Shown piece after piece: positions 27,435-36,155 of a stretch of DNA of 64,000 nt. Each line of letters starts with the position of its first letter. Positions within the stretch are counted from its first letter, which is position 1. This DNA comes from Limnohabitans sp. DM1 (GTDB taxonomy: Bacteria; Pseudomonadota; Gammaproteobacteria; Burkholderiales; Burkholderiaceae_C). The position numbers and the translations under genes are program-made. The stretch covers positions 186,001 to 250,000 of the forward strand of contig NZ_CXOO01000022.1 in the NCBI RefSeq assembly GCF_001269385.1. The letters run 5' to 3'. A model generated the notes under the pieces. It saw nothing but the letters and a program-made list of their open reading frames with translations, did no database searches and was not told where the DNA came from.

Positions 27435-27535
27435 GTCGGCGGTCGATGACCCCAACAAATAGGTGATGAGCCAACAAAGCCTGCATCGACCCCGTGCGCC
27501 TGGCTGCCAACGTCGGACTCTGCGAGCACCGACCT
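27435..27535. repeat. family A REP pair
   Basis: The units are 27435-27456 (GTCGG...CCAAC, decayed) and, inverted, 27512-27535 (GTCGGACTC...ACCGACCTA). They fill the gap between the convergent DUF3567 and aminotransferase genes. Confidence 0.6.
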
Positions 27536-27599
27536 ATGGGACAGTGGCGGGAATTGCAGGGCAGCGGTAGCGCGGTCCCTGCGAGCTGCTGAGTCCTAC

Positions 27600-28934
27600 T
27601 CAGGCATGCCGACGAATGCTGTCGGCAATCGTCTGTACGATCTGATCAATGTGCGCGTCTTCCACGATGTAGGGCGGGCAAATGACGATGTTTTCGCCAG
27701 CAGGGCGCACCCACACGCCTTTGTGGAAACAATCCATGAAGATGTCATAAGCTCGCTTGCCGGGCGTGCCCGGGATGCTGGCCAGCTCCACCGCCCCGGC
27801 CAAGCCCAGGGTACGGATGCCGATCACGTTGGGCAGGCCCTTCAAGGCGCTGTGCATCGCGTCGCCCAGCACGCGGCCCTTTTGCCCTGCGCGGGCAAAC
27901 AGGTTTTCTTCCTTCATCAAATCGAGCGTAGCAATGGCAGCCGCACAAGCCACCGGATGGCCGGAATAGGTGTAGCCGTGGAAGAACTCGATGGCATGCT
28001 GCGGCGAATTGGCATTCATCATCGCGTCGTAGATGAAGTCGCGGCAAATCACGCCGCCCAGCGGGATCACGCCATTCGTCACCGCCTTGGCGAAGTTCAA
28101 CATGTCGGGCACCACGCCGTAGTAGTCAGACGCGAAGTTCACGCCCAGACGGCCAAAGCCGGTGATGACCTCGTCAAAAATCAGCAAGATGCCGTGCTTG
28201 TCGCAAATCTCGCGCAGGCGCTTCACATAGCCCTGGGGCGGGATGTACCAGCCCGCGCTACCAGCGATCGGCTCGACGATCACGGCGGCAATGTTGCTCG
28301 GGTCGTGCAGCACCAGGATGCGGTTTTCCAGCTCGAGCAGTGGGTCTTCGGCCCACACCGGTTCCTCGTGGTGGATGTAGGCATGGTTCACCGGATCGTG
28401 AATGAAACGCATGTGGTCAACACGGGGCAGCAGTTGCGCGCCGAATGCCTTGCGATTGGCCGGGAGGCCGCCCACGCTCATGCCGCCAAAGTTGACGCCG
28501 TGATAACCCTTTTCGCGGCCAATGAACACTGTGCGGTGGCCTTCGCCCCGGGCGCGGTGGTAGGCCAGCGCCACTTTCAGGGCCGTGTCAGCCGCTTCAG
28601 AGCCCGAATTGCAAAACAACACCTTGTTCAAGTCACCCGGCGCCATGTCGGCAATCATCTGCGCCGCCTTGAAAGCCTTGTCGTTGCTGGCCTGAAAGGC
28701 CGTGGCGTAGTCCAGCGTGTCCAGCTGCTTTTTGATGGCTTCGTTGATCGGCTTGCGGTTGTGGCCCGCGCCCACACACCACAGGCTGGAGATGCCGTCG
28801 ATCACTTTCTTGCCATCGTGCGTGGTGAAGTGCATGCCCTCTGCGCCCACGAACACGCGGGGGTCCTGGCGGAAAGTGCGGTTGGGCGTGAAGGGCAACC
28901 ACTGGTTGTCCATGTTCAGGTCGGTGTGGGCCAT
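27600..28934 (-). CDS. class III aminotransferase, omega-amino acid:pyruvate type
   Basis: The protein has 444 residues. The cofactor-binding region FCNSGSEAADTALKVALAYH, the Asp of LLIFDEVITGFGRLG and the Schiff-base Lys283 in NFAKAVTNGVIPLGG are all present. The start MDNQWLPFTPNRTFRQDPR and the SSLWCVGAGHNR motif are those of omega-amino acid (beta-alanine):pyruvate transaminases. It would move the amino group of beta-alanine or related amines to pyruvate. The ATG at 28934 has AAGGAGTT upstream; the frame beyond it overlaps haemagglutinin debris. Confidence 0.9.
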   Translation of the reverse strand: MAHTDLNMDNQWLPFTPNRTFRQDPRVFVGAEGMHFTTHDGKKVIDGISSLWCVGAGHNRKPINEAIKKQLDTLDYATAFQASNDKAFKAAQMIADMAPGDLNKVLFCNSGSEAADTALKVALAYHRARGEGHRTVFIGREKGYHGVNFGGMSVGGLPANRKAFGAQLLPRVDHMRFIHDPVNHAYIHHEEPVWAEDPLLELENRILVLHDPSNIAAVIVEPIAGSAGWYIPPQGYVKRLREICDKHGILLIFDEVITGFGRLGVNFASDYYGVVPDMLNFAKAVTNGVIPLGGVICRDFIYDAMMNANSPQHAIEFFHGYTYSGHPVACAAAIATLDLMKEENLFARAGQKGRVLGDAMHSALKGLPNVIGIRTLGLAGAVELASIPGTPGKRAYDIFMDCFHKGVWVRPAGENIVICPPYIVEDAHIDQIVQTIADSIRRHA

Positions 28935-28989
28935 GGCAAAACTCCTTGAAATCAGTTGAGCCAAGCAGTTTAAATGGCGCACCGTCAGT

Positions 28990-30195
28990 GAGCAGCGCTT
29001 AAGCGACATTGGCACAGCTCTTTGAGCGTCTTGCCCACATCGCCCTATTGATCCGGCACACGGAAGTTAGAAATGTTTGCGCCCTCACAGCGCAGGTCGG
29101 TGGCTTCAGCCCCCACATGCCCCATGCGCCAAAGCCCGCAAAGTCAGGGCTGAAGCCACCGACCTCCAACAACATTGACCATTGAATACTTCTCAAGGCC
29201 GGATCAATAGTCGTTGATGAGCGTGATGCTGGCCCGTGCGGCCAAGCTGCTGAAGGCCGCATTGACCATGGCGCAGGCGTCAAGCCCTCTTGCTGGAAGT
29301 TCCATTGGTCGTGTGCCAGTTTGACCCGCTGCCAATTGACGTCATTGCGCTGGGTCAGCTCGTTCAGGTAAGCCATGCCCGGCTGGGCGCTGAGCGTAGC
29401 AATCTGGCTCCTGAACTCACCCGCTGGAATCTGCACGGTGATGCCGCCCGGCGCTTTGAAGGGCGTGTTCACGGTGCCGGTGAAGCTGGGCAGGGTCAGC
29501 GTTTCGGTGTTGCTGCCTTGGTTGACTTGCTTTTGCCAGACGACGTAGTTGGACTCTTTGGTGCGCTGGTGGAACACCTCTGTCTTGACGCCTTCGAGGA
29601 TGATGCGGGCGTCGGCGCGGGCTTTTTCTCCGACACCGGCTTGGATGTCGCGGCTGTAGTAGTTGGCAACCGTGCCTTGATAAAGCTGGTCACCGCCAGA
29701 CCAGCTGGTCAGGTTGCCGTTGCGGGCATACAAGTTGGTCACCATGGGCGTGCTGATGCGCGTGGTGTTGTGCTCGGTGGATTTGTCTAAGCGGAGGCCG
29801 ATCCAGCTGCTTTTCTTGAACGTGGTGTCCTTGTGGTCGGTTTCGTTCTTGACGGCGTAATACAGGGCCTGGTCACCGGCTTCGATCTTGAGGTTGTTGC
29901 TGGCATTGAGCCTGCTGGCGTAGGTCTCAACGTTATTGCCCGCTTTGATCTCGATGTTGCGGGCATTGACGCTCACGGGGTTGACGTTGCGCCAGGCACG
30001 GTCGTGGTAAGTGGTCCAGGTGGTTGTTTTGCCCCACCAGGTCCTATTCCAGCCGGTGGATGTGGCCGCGTGCACCCTGTCGGTCATCACCGCCTCCAGA
30101 CGCACATGGCCCATGGCTTGCAGTGAGGCGGTGGCCTCGAGGACAGCTTTGGGAGTTTGCCACGCGATGGGGCGATTGGTACCCCAACATGCCTG
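28990..30195 (-). pseudogene. decayed filamentous haemagglutinin/CdiA-like gene
   Basis: The minus strand keeps ~300 residues of a two-partner-secreted adhesin: VSVNARNIEIKAGNNVETYA and LNASNNLKIEAGDQALYYAV, a DUF637-like region and SAQPGMAYLNELTQRNDVNW. After EGLT the frame shifts to AMVNAAFSSLAARASITLIN, with intervening sequence lost. Composite repeat 3 then interrupts it, and the other side resumes with GDVGKTLKEL before ending. Neither the signal peptide and TPS domain nor a toxin tip is present. Confidence 0.75.
29045..29210. mobile_element. composite repeat 3, inserted in the haemagglutinin remnant
   Basis: The element is 166 bp with perfect 13-bp terminal inverted repeats: CTATTGATCCGGC (29045-29057) and GCCGGATCAATAG (29198-29210). 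It contains two facing family A REP units, near 29092-29117 and 29144-29166. On the minus strand it separates LIN from GDVGKTLKEL, a continuous stretch in haemagglutinins, so it marks an insertion. No clear target-site duplication is visible beyond one possible shared base. Confidence 0.75.
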
Positions 30196-30220
30196 TCAAT
30201 AGGACAAAGTCGATTTCTGC

Positions 30221-30655
30221 TCAAGCACCGCAGTTGAACTTAAATCCAAACAGTTCATAAGGTTGAGGACCGTTGAATGAAGTGCCCTGCAAAACGTCCG
30301 TTCGCGTGTAGCCTTGACCATCCAGAATAAACAATTTTGTACCTGAACAAGCCAGCGTGCGCACCGGCGTCGTGGCCAATGTGCAACCTGTCGATGGCAC
30401 ACGCGCAATGCCATCATAAAAAAGGCACGACAGAGTGATCGCTTCGCCTGGAGCAGCGGGACATCCGCTCAAGCATTGACACTGCGAACAATCCCCTGCT
30501 TTGCAGAGGTTGGCTGCGACTTCGGATTTACACACATGGCTTGTTGATCCCACGCTGATGTTTGCGGTGTAAGAGTCACTGCTTCCACCCCCGCCACAGG
30601 CTGTCATCAAGAAAAAAGTACCGAGGGTGATGAAAAGTTGGGTTATGCGTTTCAT
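30221..30655 (-). CDS. putative lipoprotein of unknown function
   Basis: The protein has 144 residues. The signal peptide MKRITQLFITLGTFFLMTAC ends in a lipobox (LMTAC), followed by a Gly/Ser linker (GGGGSSD) and a cysteine-rich middle (CKAGDCSQCQCLSGC). Eleven or so cysteines suggest disulfide bonding in the periplasm or at the outer membrane. No family was recognised. It is lower in GC than its neighbours and next to haemagglutinin debris, so it may be acquired. Confidence 0.6.
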   Translation of the reverse strand: MKRITQLFITLGTFFLMTACGGGGSSDSYTANISVGSTSHVCKSEVAANLCKAGDCSQCQCLSGCPAAPGEAITLSCLFYDGIARVPSTGCTLATTPVRTLACSGTKLFILDGQGYTRTDVLQGTSFNGPQPYELFGFKFNCGA

Positions 30656-30877
30656 GACAAGAAGATATTTCAAAAGTCTACATATTATTACCAAATCATT
30701 CAGTTACACGCTTTAGCGAGTCACATCATGAACTTGTCTTGTGCTTGCCACCCCCTGCCGTCTGGCGCTTGAAACCACTGCATGCTCTGGTCTCTACAAT
30801 CAGTACAAGCTGCAGAGACAGCCATTGCTACGGAATGAACTGTCACCTGCTCAAGCCTTGTAAGTACCTTTCCATCC

Positions 30878-31726
30878 ATGACCACCACCTACATCCTGAC
30901 CCTGTCTTGCCCCGACCGCACCGGCATCGTGCATGCCGTCTCGGGCTTCTTGCTCGAGCGCGGGGGCAACATCGAAGAAGCGGCCCAGTACAACGACCGT
31001 GACACGGGACTGTTTTTCATGCGCGTGCAGTTCGCCTGTGAACAAGCCGATGGCCCGACGCTGGAAGCGCAATGGGGCGAATTTGCCCAGACTTTCGGCA
31101 TGAAATGGGACCTGCACGCCACCGCCCAGCCCATGCGCACCGTGATCATGGTCAGCAAGGAAGGCCACTGCCTGAACGACCTGCTGTTTCGCTGGAAGAG
31201 TGGCTTGCTGCCGCTCGATATCCGCGCCATCGTGAGCAACCACCGCGAGTTCTACCAGCTGGCGGCCAGCTACAACGTGCCGTTTCACCACATCCCGCTG
31301 ACCAAGGACAACAAGGCACAAGCCGAAGCCAAGCAGTACGAGATCATCCAGGCCGAAGGCGCCGAGCTGGTGGTGCTGGCGCGTTACATGCAAATCCTCT
31401 CGGACGACCTGTGCCGCAAGCTGGCCGGTCGCGCCATCAACATCCACCACAGTTTTTTGCCCAGCTTCAAAGGGGCCAAGCCTTATTACCAGGCACACGA
31501 CCGGGGCGTGAAGCTGATCGGTGCCACCGCCCACTATGTCACCGCCGATCTGGACGAAGGCCCGATCATCGAACAAGATGTGGCCCGGGTGGACCACAGC
31601 AAAACCGTGGAAGACCTCACAGCCCAAGGCCGCGACACCGAAAGCCAGGTGCTGGCCCGCGCCGTGAAGTGGCACAGCGAGCACCGCGTGCTGATCAACG
31701 GCCACAAGACCGTGATCTTCAAATAA
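30878..31726 (+). CDS. purU: formyltetrahydrofolate deformylase
   Basis: The protein has 282 residues. The N-terminal ACT domain (about 5-85, ILTLSCPDRTGIVHAVSGFL) precedes the formyltransferase-type core with the catalytic IHHSFLPSFKG and LDEGPIIEQDV. It hydrolyses 10-formyl-THF to formate and THF, balancing one-carbon units. It is followed after 13 bases by a LysR gene, possibly one message. Confidence 0.93.
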   Translation: MTTTYILTLSCPDRTGIVHAVSGFLLERGGNIEEAAQYNDRDTGLFFMRVQFACEQADGPTLEAQWGEFAQTFGMKWDLHATAQPMRTVIMVSKEGHCLNDLLFRWKSGLLPLDIRAIVSNHREFYQLAASYNVPFHHIPLTKDNKAQAEAKQYEIIQAEGAELVVLARYMQILSDDLCRKLAGRAINIHHSFLPSFKGAKPYYQAHDRGVKLIGATAHYVTADLDEGPIIEQDVARVDHSKTVEDLTAQGRDTESQVLARAVKWHSEHRVLINGHKTVIFK

Positions 31727-31739
31727 ACAAAGGCCCAGC

Positions 31740-32618
31740 ATGTCAGCCCACGCGTCGCGCATCCCGCCCATCCAGTGTCTTTTGACCTTTGAGGCGCTGG
31801 CACGATTGCGCAGCGTGACCCAAGCGGCCGAAGAGCTGTGCGTGACGCCCAGCGCCGTGAGCCACCGCGTCAAGCAGCTCGAGCAAATCATCGGCACCAA
31901 GCTGTTTGGCCGGGCCGATTTTTCGCTCACCACCGAAGGCAATGAATACCTGGCCCATGTGCGCGAGGGCCTGGTGTCGCTGCAGCGCTTTCCCAGCGCC
32001 AGCAACACACCCGGGCGTCGCAAACTGCGCCTGGCGGTCACACCCACCTTTGCACGCTCGGTGCTGATGCCGCGCCTCAAGCACTTTTTAGATGCTTATC
32101 CTGAAATCGACATCACGCTGCAGGTCAGCATTCCGCTGCTGGACGTGGTGGCCGAAGACGCCGATTTGACGGTGCGTTTTGGCACGGGCCGTTATTCGGA
32201 CGTGGAGCACATTTGTCTGGCCAAGGACGATGTGACGCCCCTGGCATCGCCCGCCTGGTTGCGTGAAAACGGCCCCTTTGCCAGCGTGGAAGATCTGCAG
32301 CGCGTGCCCTTGTTGCGCAGCCCGCTGGAGCCCTGGCGCACCTGGTTTGCGGCGCACGATCTGGACTGGCCAGAGCCCTTGGACGGCTCGTCCTTCAATG
32401 ACATCGGCCTGATGTGCGACGCCGCAGCCCAAGGCCTGGGCGTGGGCCTGATCCGCACCAAACTGGGCGCGCCTTGGGTGGAAAGCGGCCAGTTGGTGCG
32501 CCTGTTCGAGCGCAGCGTGCCCAGCCCTCACGCCCACTACCTGTGCTGGCGCACCGGCACCATGGAACGCTGGGAATGCGCCACTTTTGCCGACTGGCTG
32601 AAAAAAGCGCTGGCTTGA
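31740..32618 (+). CDS. LysR family regulator, GcvA-like (copy 1)
   Basis: The protein has 292 residues. The N-terminal helix-turn-helix lies in LRSVTQAAEELCVTPSAVSH; the effector domain (about 95-290) ends MERWECATFADWLKKAL. IPPIQCLLTFEALARL at the start is typical of GcvA-type regulators. It is about 60-70% identical by eye to the next gene, so the pair arose by tandem duplication. The target is unknown; purU upstream is one candidate. Confidence 0.88.
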   Translation: MSAHASRIPPIQCLLTFEALARLRSVTQAAEELCVTPSAVSHRVKQLEQIIGTKLFGRADFSLTTEGNEYLAHVREGLVSLQRFPSASNTPGRRKLRLAVTPTFARSVLMPRLKHFLDAYPEIDITLQVSIPLLDVVAEDADLTVRFGTGRYSDVEHICLAKDDVTPLASPAWLRENGPFASVEDLQRVPLLRSPLEPWRTWFAAHDLDWPEPLDGSSFNDIGLMCDAAAQGLGVGLIRTKLGAPWVESGQLVRLFERSVPSPHAHYLCWRTGTMERWECATFADWLKKALA

Positions 32619-32721
32619 CCGGCCTCATGCAGACAGCGCAAGATTTCAAGTGACGCCGAAATTTATTCAACCAAACCTGTAAACCTACAGGTTACATTGC
32701 GGTTACATCAGATAGACGCTG

Positions 32722-33618
32722 ATGCAAATGGCTATCACACACGCTGCAATGAATCCCAGAATCCCCCCGATACAGTGCCTGTTGACCTTTGAAGCATTGG
32801 CTAGACACAAAAATGCCACGCAGGCGGCGGCAGAGCTTTGCGTGACTCCCAGTGCCATCAGCCATCGCATTCGCCAACTCGAACAAGTTCTGGGTTTTAA
32901 ACTGTTCAGCCGTGCTGATTTTTCACTGACACACGAAGGAATTGAATACCTCCAAGATGTCTGTGAAGGTTTGAGGGCGTTGCAGCGCAGACCCTCCAGC
33001 GTCTCATTGACTGGCCCGAAAAGGCTGCGGGTTGCCGCGCCGCCCACATTTGCCAGAACATTGCTGATGCCCAAGTTGCGGCATTTCATCGAAGCCTATC
33101 CAGAGATCAATTTATCCCTCCAGGTGAGCATCGCTTTGTTTGATGTTCAAGCCGAAGACTCTGATTTAACCATCCGGTTTGGCAGCGGCCGTTATTCAGA
33201 TGTGGAACACATTTGTTTGCTGCGAGATGAAGTCACACCCCTGGCTTCACCTACATGGGTTCGAGAAAATGGCCCTTTTTACAACACCAGCGATCTGCGT
33301 GGCGTTCCTTTGTTGCGCAGCGCCTTGGAGCCTTGGCGAACATGGTTTGATGCCCACGATCTCGACTGGCCTGAACCCAGCGAAGCATCTTCTTTCAACG
33401 ATACAGGCCTCGTCTGCGATGCGGCCTCTCAAGGTTTGGGGGTTGGCTTGGTCCGACTGAAGTTGGCGGCCCCCTGGCTTGAAAACGGTCAACTGGTTCG
33501 CTTGTTTGATCACAATGTTTCCAGCCCACATGCCCACTACTTGTGCTGGCGCACCGGCACCATGGAGCGCTGGGAATGCGCGACATTTGCGGACTGGTTA
33601 AAAAAGGCGCTGACCTGA
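32722..33618 (+). CDS. LysR family regulator, GcvA-like (copy 2)
   Basis: The protein has 298 residues with the same layout and the same last residues as copy 1 (MERWECATFADWLKKALT). The codons are more AT-rich than in copy 1. ATG 32722 is used; ATG 32749 (MNPRIPPIQ) fits the paralog start equally well. A short AT-rich gap (32619-32721) can hold its own promoter. Confidence 0.88.
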   Translation: MQMAITHAAMNPRIPPIQCLLTFEALARHKNATQAAAELCVTPSAISHRIRQLEQVLGFKLFSRADFSLTHEGIEYLQDVCEGLRALQRRPSSVSLTGPKRLRVAAPPTFARTLLMPKLRHFIEAYPEINLSLQVSIALFDVQAEDSDLTIRFGSGRYSDVEHICLLRDEVTPLASPTWVRENGPFYNTSDLRGVPLLRSALEPWRTWFDAHDLDWPEPSEASSFNDTGLVCDAASQGLGVGLVRLKLAAPWLENGQLVRLFDHNVSSPHAHYLCWRTGTMERWECATFADWLKKALT

Positions 33619-33710
33619 GAAGTCAAATTCACAAGCCCCTCAAAGTTTATTCAGCCACTTTGCTCAGGCTTGCACGTACAGTTGAACCTTCACCACAGGT
33701 TTTGACTGCC

Positions 33711-35219
33711 ATGAGCGCCCACACCCCCGACGAAACACAGCAACTGACCGCCACCGAACGTGCCGAGCGCCAACGCGCTGTGGTGCAGGCCTTGGGCCGT
33801 GTGCTTCCCGCCGACGCGATTTTGTACACCCCCGAAGACACCACACCTTACGAGTGCGACGGCCTGACCGCCTACCGCGAGCGGCCTTTGGTCGTCTGCC
33901 TGCCCGAGACCGAAGCGCAGGTGCAGGCCGTGCTCAAAGCCTGCCTCGCCCTGGCGGTGCCGGTGGTGGCACGCGGCGCGGGCACGGGTCTGTCGGGCGG
34001 CGCCATGCCGCACCGCATGGGCGTGACGCTGTCCATGGCGCGCTTCAACCAGATCAAAACCGTGGACCCCGTGAGCCGCACGGCGGTGGTGCAATGCGGC
34101 GTGCGCAACCTGGCCATCAGCGAAGCGGCAGCGCCTTATGGGCTGTATTACGCGCCCGATCCGTCCAGCCAGATCGCCTGCACGATTGGCGGCAACGTGG
34201 CCGAAAACTCGGGCGGCGTGCACTGCCTCAAATACGGCCTCACCGTGCACAACGTGCTCAAGGTGAAGGGCTTCACCATCGAAGGTGACCCGATTGAATT
34301 TGGCAGCGACGCGCTCGACACCTCGGGCTACGACCTGCTGGCCGTGCTGGTGGGCAGCGAAGGCATGCTGGCCGTGACGACCGAAGTCACCGTCAAGCTG
34401 GTGCCCAAGCCGCAACTGGCCCGCTGCATCATGGCCAGTTTTGACGATGTGCGCAAAGCCGGCGATGCGGTGGCGGCTGTCATTGCGGCGGGCATCATTC
34501 CGGCAGGTCTGGAGATGATGGACGGCCCCATGACGATCGCGGTGGAAGACTTTGTGCATGCGGGCTACGACCTGAGTGCGGCGGCGATTTTGCTCTGCGA
34601 GAGCGATGGCACGCCCGAAGAGGTCGAAGAAGAAATTGGCCGCATGAGCGCGGTGTTGCGTGACTGCGGTGCCACGGCCATTTCGGTCAGCCGCGACGAA
34701 GCCCAGCGCCTCAAATTCTGGAGCGGCCGCAAAAACGCCTTCCCCGCATCGGGCCGCATCAGCCCCGATTACATGTGCATGGACTCGACCATCCCGCGCA
34801 AGCGCCTGGCCGACATCCTGCAAGCCATCTCGGAAATGGAAACCAAGTACGCGCTGCGCTGCCTGAACGTGTTCCACGCGGGCGACGGCAACCTGCACCC
34901 GTTGATCCTGTTCGACGCGAACGATGCCGACCAGTTGCGCCGCTGCGAGCTGTTTGGTGCCGACATCCTGGAAACCAGCGTGGCCATGGGTGGCACGGTC
35001 ACGGGTGAGCACGGCGTGGGCATCGAGAAAGTGAACAGCATGTGCGTGCAGTTCAGCCCGGAAGAAAACGAGCAGATGTTCGCCGTCAAACGAGCCTTTG
35101 ACCCACAAGGCCTGCTCAACCCCGGCAAGGTGATTCCGACACTGAACCGCTGCGCCGAGTACGGCCGCATGCTGGTGCGTGCGGGGGCCATCAAGCACCC
35201 GGAGCTGGAACGGTTTTGA
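33711..35219 (+). CDS. FAD-linked oxidase, GlcD/D-lactate dehydrogenase type
   Basis: The protein has 502 residues. The PCMH-type FAD domain carries ARGAGTGLSGGAMPH and IGGNVAENSGGVH; the C-terminal domain has VFHAGDGNLHPLILF and GTVTGEHGVGIEK. It oxidises 2-hydroxyacids, possibly glycolate (GlcD). The partners glcE and glcF do not follow, so it may act alone as a D-2-hydroxyacid dehydrogenase. ATG 33711 was chosen; the frame upstream overlaps the LysR gene. Confidence 0.88.
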   Translation: MSAHTPDETQQLTATERAERQRAVVQALGRVLPADAILYTPEDTTPYECDGLTAYRERPLVVCLPETEAQVQAVLKACLALAVPVVARGAGTGLSGGAMPHRMGVTLSMARFNQIKTVDPVSRTAVVQCGVRNLAISEAAAPYGLYYAPDPSSQIACTIGGNVAENSGGVHCLKYGLTVHNVLKVKGFTIEGDPIEFGSDALDTSGYDLLAVLVGSEGMLAVTTEVTVKLVPKPQLARCIMASFDDVRKAGDAVAAVIAAGIIPAGLEMMDGPMTIAVEDFVHAGYDLSAAAILLCESDGTPEEVEEEIGRMSAVLRDCGATAISVSRDEAQRLKFWSGRKNAFPASGRISPDYMCMDSTIPRKRLADILQAISEMETKYALRCLNVFHAGDGNLHPLILFDANDADQLRRCELFGADILETSVAMGGTVTGEHGVGIEKVNSMCVQFSPEENEQMFAVKRAFDPQGLLNPGKVIPTLNRCAEYGRMLVRAGAIKHPELERF

Positions 35220-35232
35220 TCCGCTAGGTTGT

Positions 35233-35348
35233 GCAGGTCGGCGGCTGTAGCCCCGACATGTGCCCGCGCCGGAGCAGACATCGTCGGAGCTGAAGCTCCG
35301 ACCTACGGGGAAACCGTGTACTCGTAGGTCGGTGGCTTTAGCCCCGAG
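35233..35348. repeat. three family A REP units downstream of the RAYT gene
   Basis: Units lie at 35233-35257 (GCAG foot, plus), 35283-35306 (GTAG foot, minus) and 35324-35348 (GTAG foot, plus). Each is a GTCGG...CCGAC stem with an inner GGCT/AGCC-type stem. The first two face each other as a BIME-like pair; the third is a single unit 48 bases from the RAYT stop. Confidence 0.8.
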
Positions 35349-35396
35349 AGGGTGGACCACACGCATTTCTCGGAGCGGAAGTGGCCGACAAACACA

Positions 35397-35897
35397 TCAC
35401 TCTCTGACACCGGACAACACGCCCGGAGCTGTTCCCCAATCAGACGGATAAACACCGTTTTTCACATACCGATGAAAGGTGCTGTGCGGCCAATCGCACA
35501 CCTGTTGCACAAGTCCATGCTTGACGGGGTTGAAGTGGATGTAATGCGCGTGCTGCTCAACATCGCGTTCATCGCGCAGGGCGTGTTCCCAAAACCTGCC
35601 TTGCCACAAAGTCGGAACACCCATGCGCCCATGCAGCCGGTGCAGCACGCCTTGTTTGATGAGCATCCAGCGGGTGGAGAAATCAGCGTCTTCTGGTGGC
35701 AAGCGCCAGATGGCATGCAGGTGGTCCGGCATGACCACCATCGCCAGGGTCTCAAAGGGCCTTTGTGTGCGGACATGCCGCATCACGTCACCTAAAACTT
35801 TGATGCATAAGGGTTCATGGAGCCAAGGCCGACGATCGTGGGTCACCATGGTGAAAAAGTACGCCCCGCCCGGCGTGGCTGATCGACGGTATTGCAT
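35397..35897 (-). CDS. REP-associated tyrosine transposase (RAYT, Y1_Tnp family)
   Basis: The protein has 166 residues. The HUH motif is MPDHLHAIW and the catalytic tyrosine lies in HAHYIHFNPVKHGLV. YRRSATPGGAYFFTMVTHDR is the usual RAYT start and QGRFWEHALRD a conserved inner block. RAYTs are single-copy domesticated relatives of IS200/IS605 transposases that bind and cleave REP hairpins next to a GTAG/GGAG foot. The ATG at 35897 follows a strong GGGAGGGG. REP units flank it on both sides. The frame is intact and looks functional. Confidence 0.9.
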   Translation of the reverse strand: MQYRRSATPGGAYFFTMVTHDRRPWLHEPLCIKVLGDVMRHVRTQRPFETLAMVVMPDHLHAIWRLPPEDADFSTRWMLIKQGVLHRLHGRMGVPTLWQGRFWEHALRDERDVEQHAHYIHFNPVKHGLVQQVCDWPHSTFHRYVKNGVYPSDWGTAPGVLSGVRE

Positions 35898-35982
35898 GGC
35901 TGCCCCTCCCTGATTTTTTGAAATCATTGAGCCACGGTTTGAGCGTGTAAACAAGTTTATTTTCGATCAAGGCTCGGTATTT

Positions 35983-36052
35983 GTAGGTCGGTGGCTTCAG
36001 CCCCGACAAGTGCTTGTGGTCCACCATGTCGGGGCTGAAGCCACCGACCTAC
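35983..36052. repeat. inverted REP pair (BIME) upstream of the RAYT gene
   Basis: The left unit (35983-36007) has a GTAG foot and the stem GTCGG-T-GGCT / AGCC-CCGAC. The right unit (36028-36052) is its near-perfect inverted copy, spaced by 20 bases. This is the cleanest example of the family and sits 86 bases before the RAYT start. Confidence 0.85.
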
Positions 36053-36063
36053 AAAGAGAAATT

Positions 36064-36113
36064 TGGTTGCATGCACAACCATCAGTGTTTATACTTGGTT
36101 GCGAGCGCAACCA
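36064..36113 (+). promoter_or_regulatory. promoter with two identical MarR-type operators
   Basis: TTGCAT (36067-36072), a 17-base spacer and TATACT (36090-36095) form a promoter. Two copies of TGGTTG-N6-CAACCA, at 36064-36081 and 36096-36113, cover the -35 region and the start site, spaced by 32 bases (three helical turns). The layout fits autorepression by the MarR protein encoded next. Confidence 0.75.
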
Positions 36114-36155
36114 GTTCCACCCCAGAAATCGCCACATCCCCCACCGCCCCCAGCC

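Noticed and set aside
27606-28949. 447-codon plus-strand frame over the aminotransferase gene
   Set aside because: A complementary-frame shadow of a gene whose PLP motifs are all on the minus strand.
33690-35366. 558-codon minus-strand frame over the GlcD-type gene
   Set aside because: The plus strand has intact FAD-binding motifs; the minus frame is a His/Val/Gly-rich shadow.
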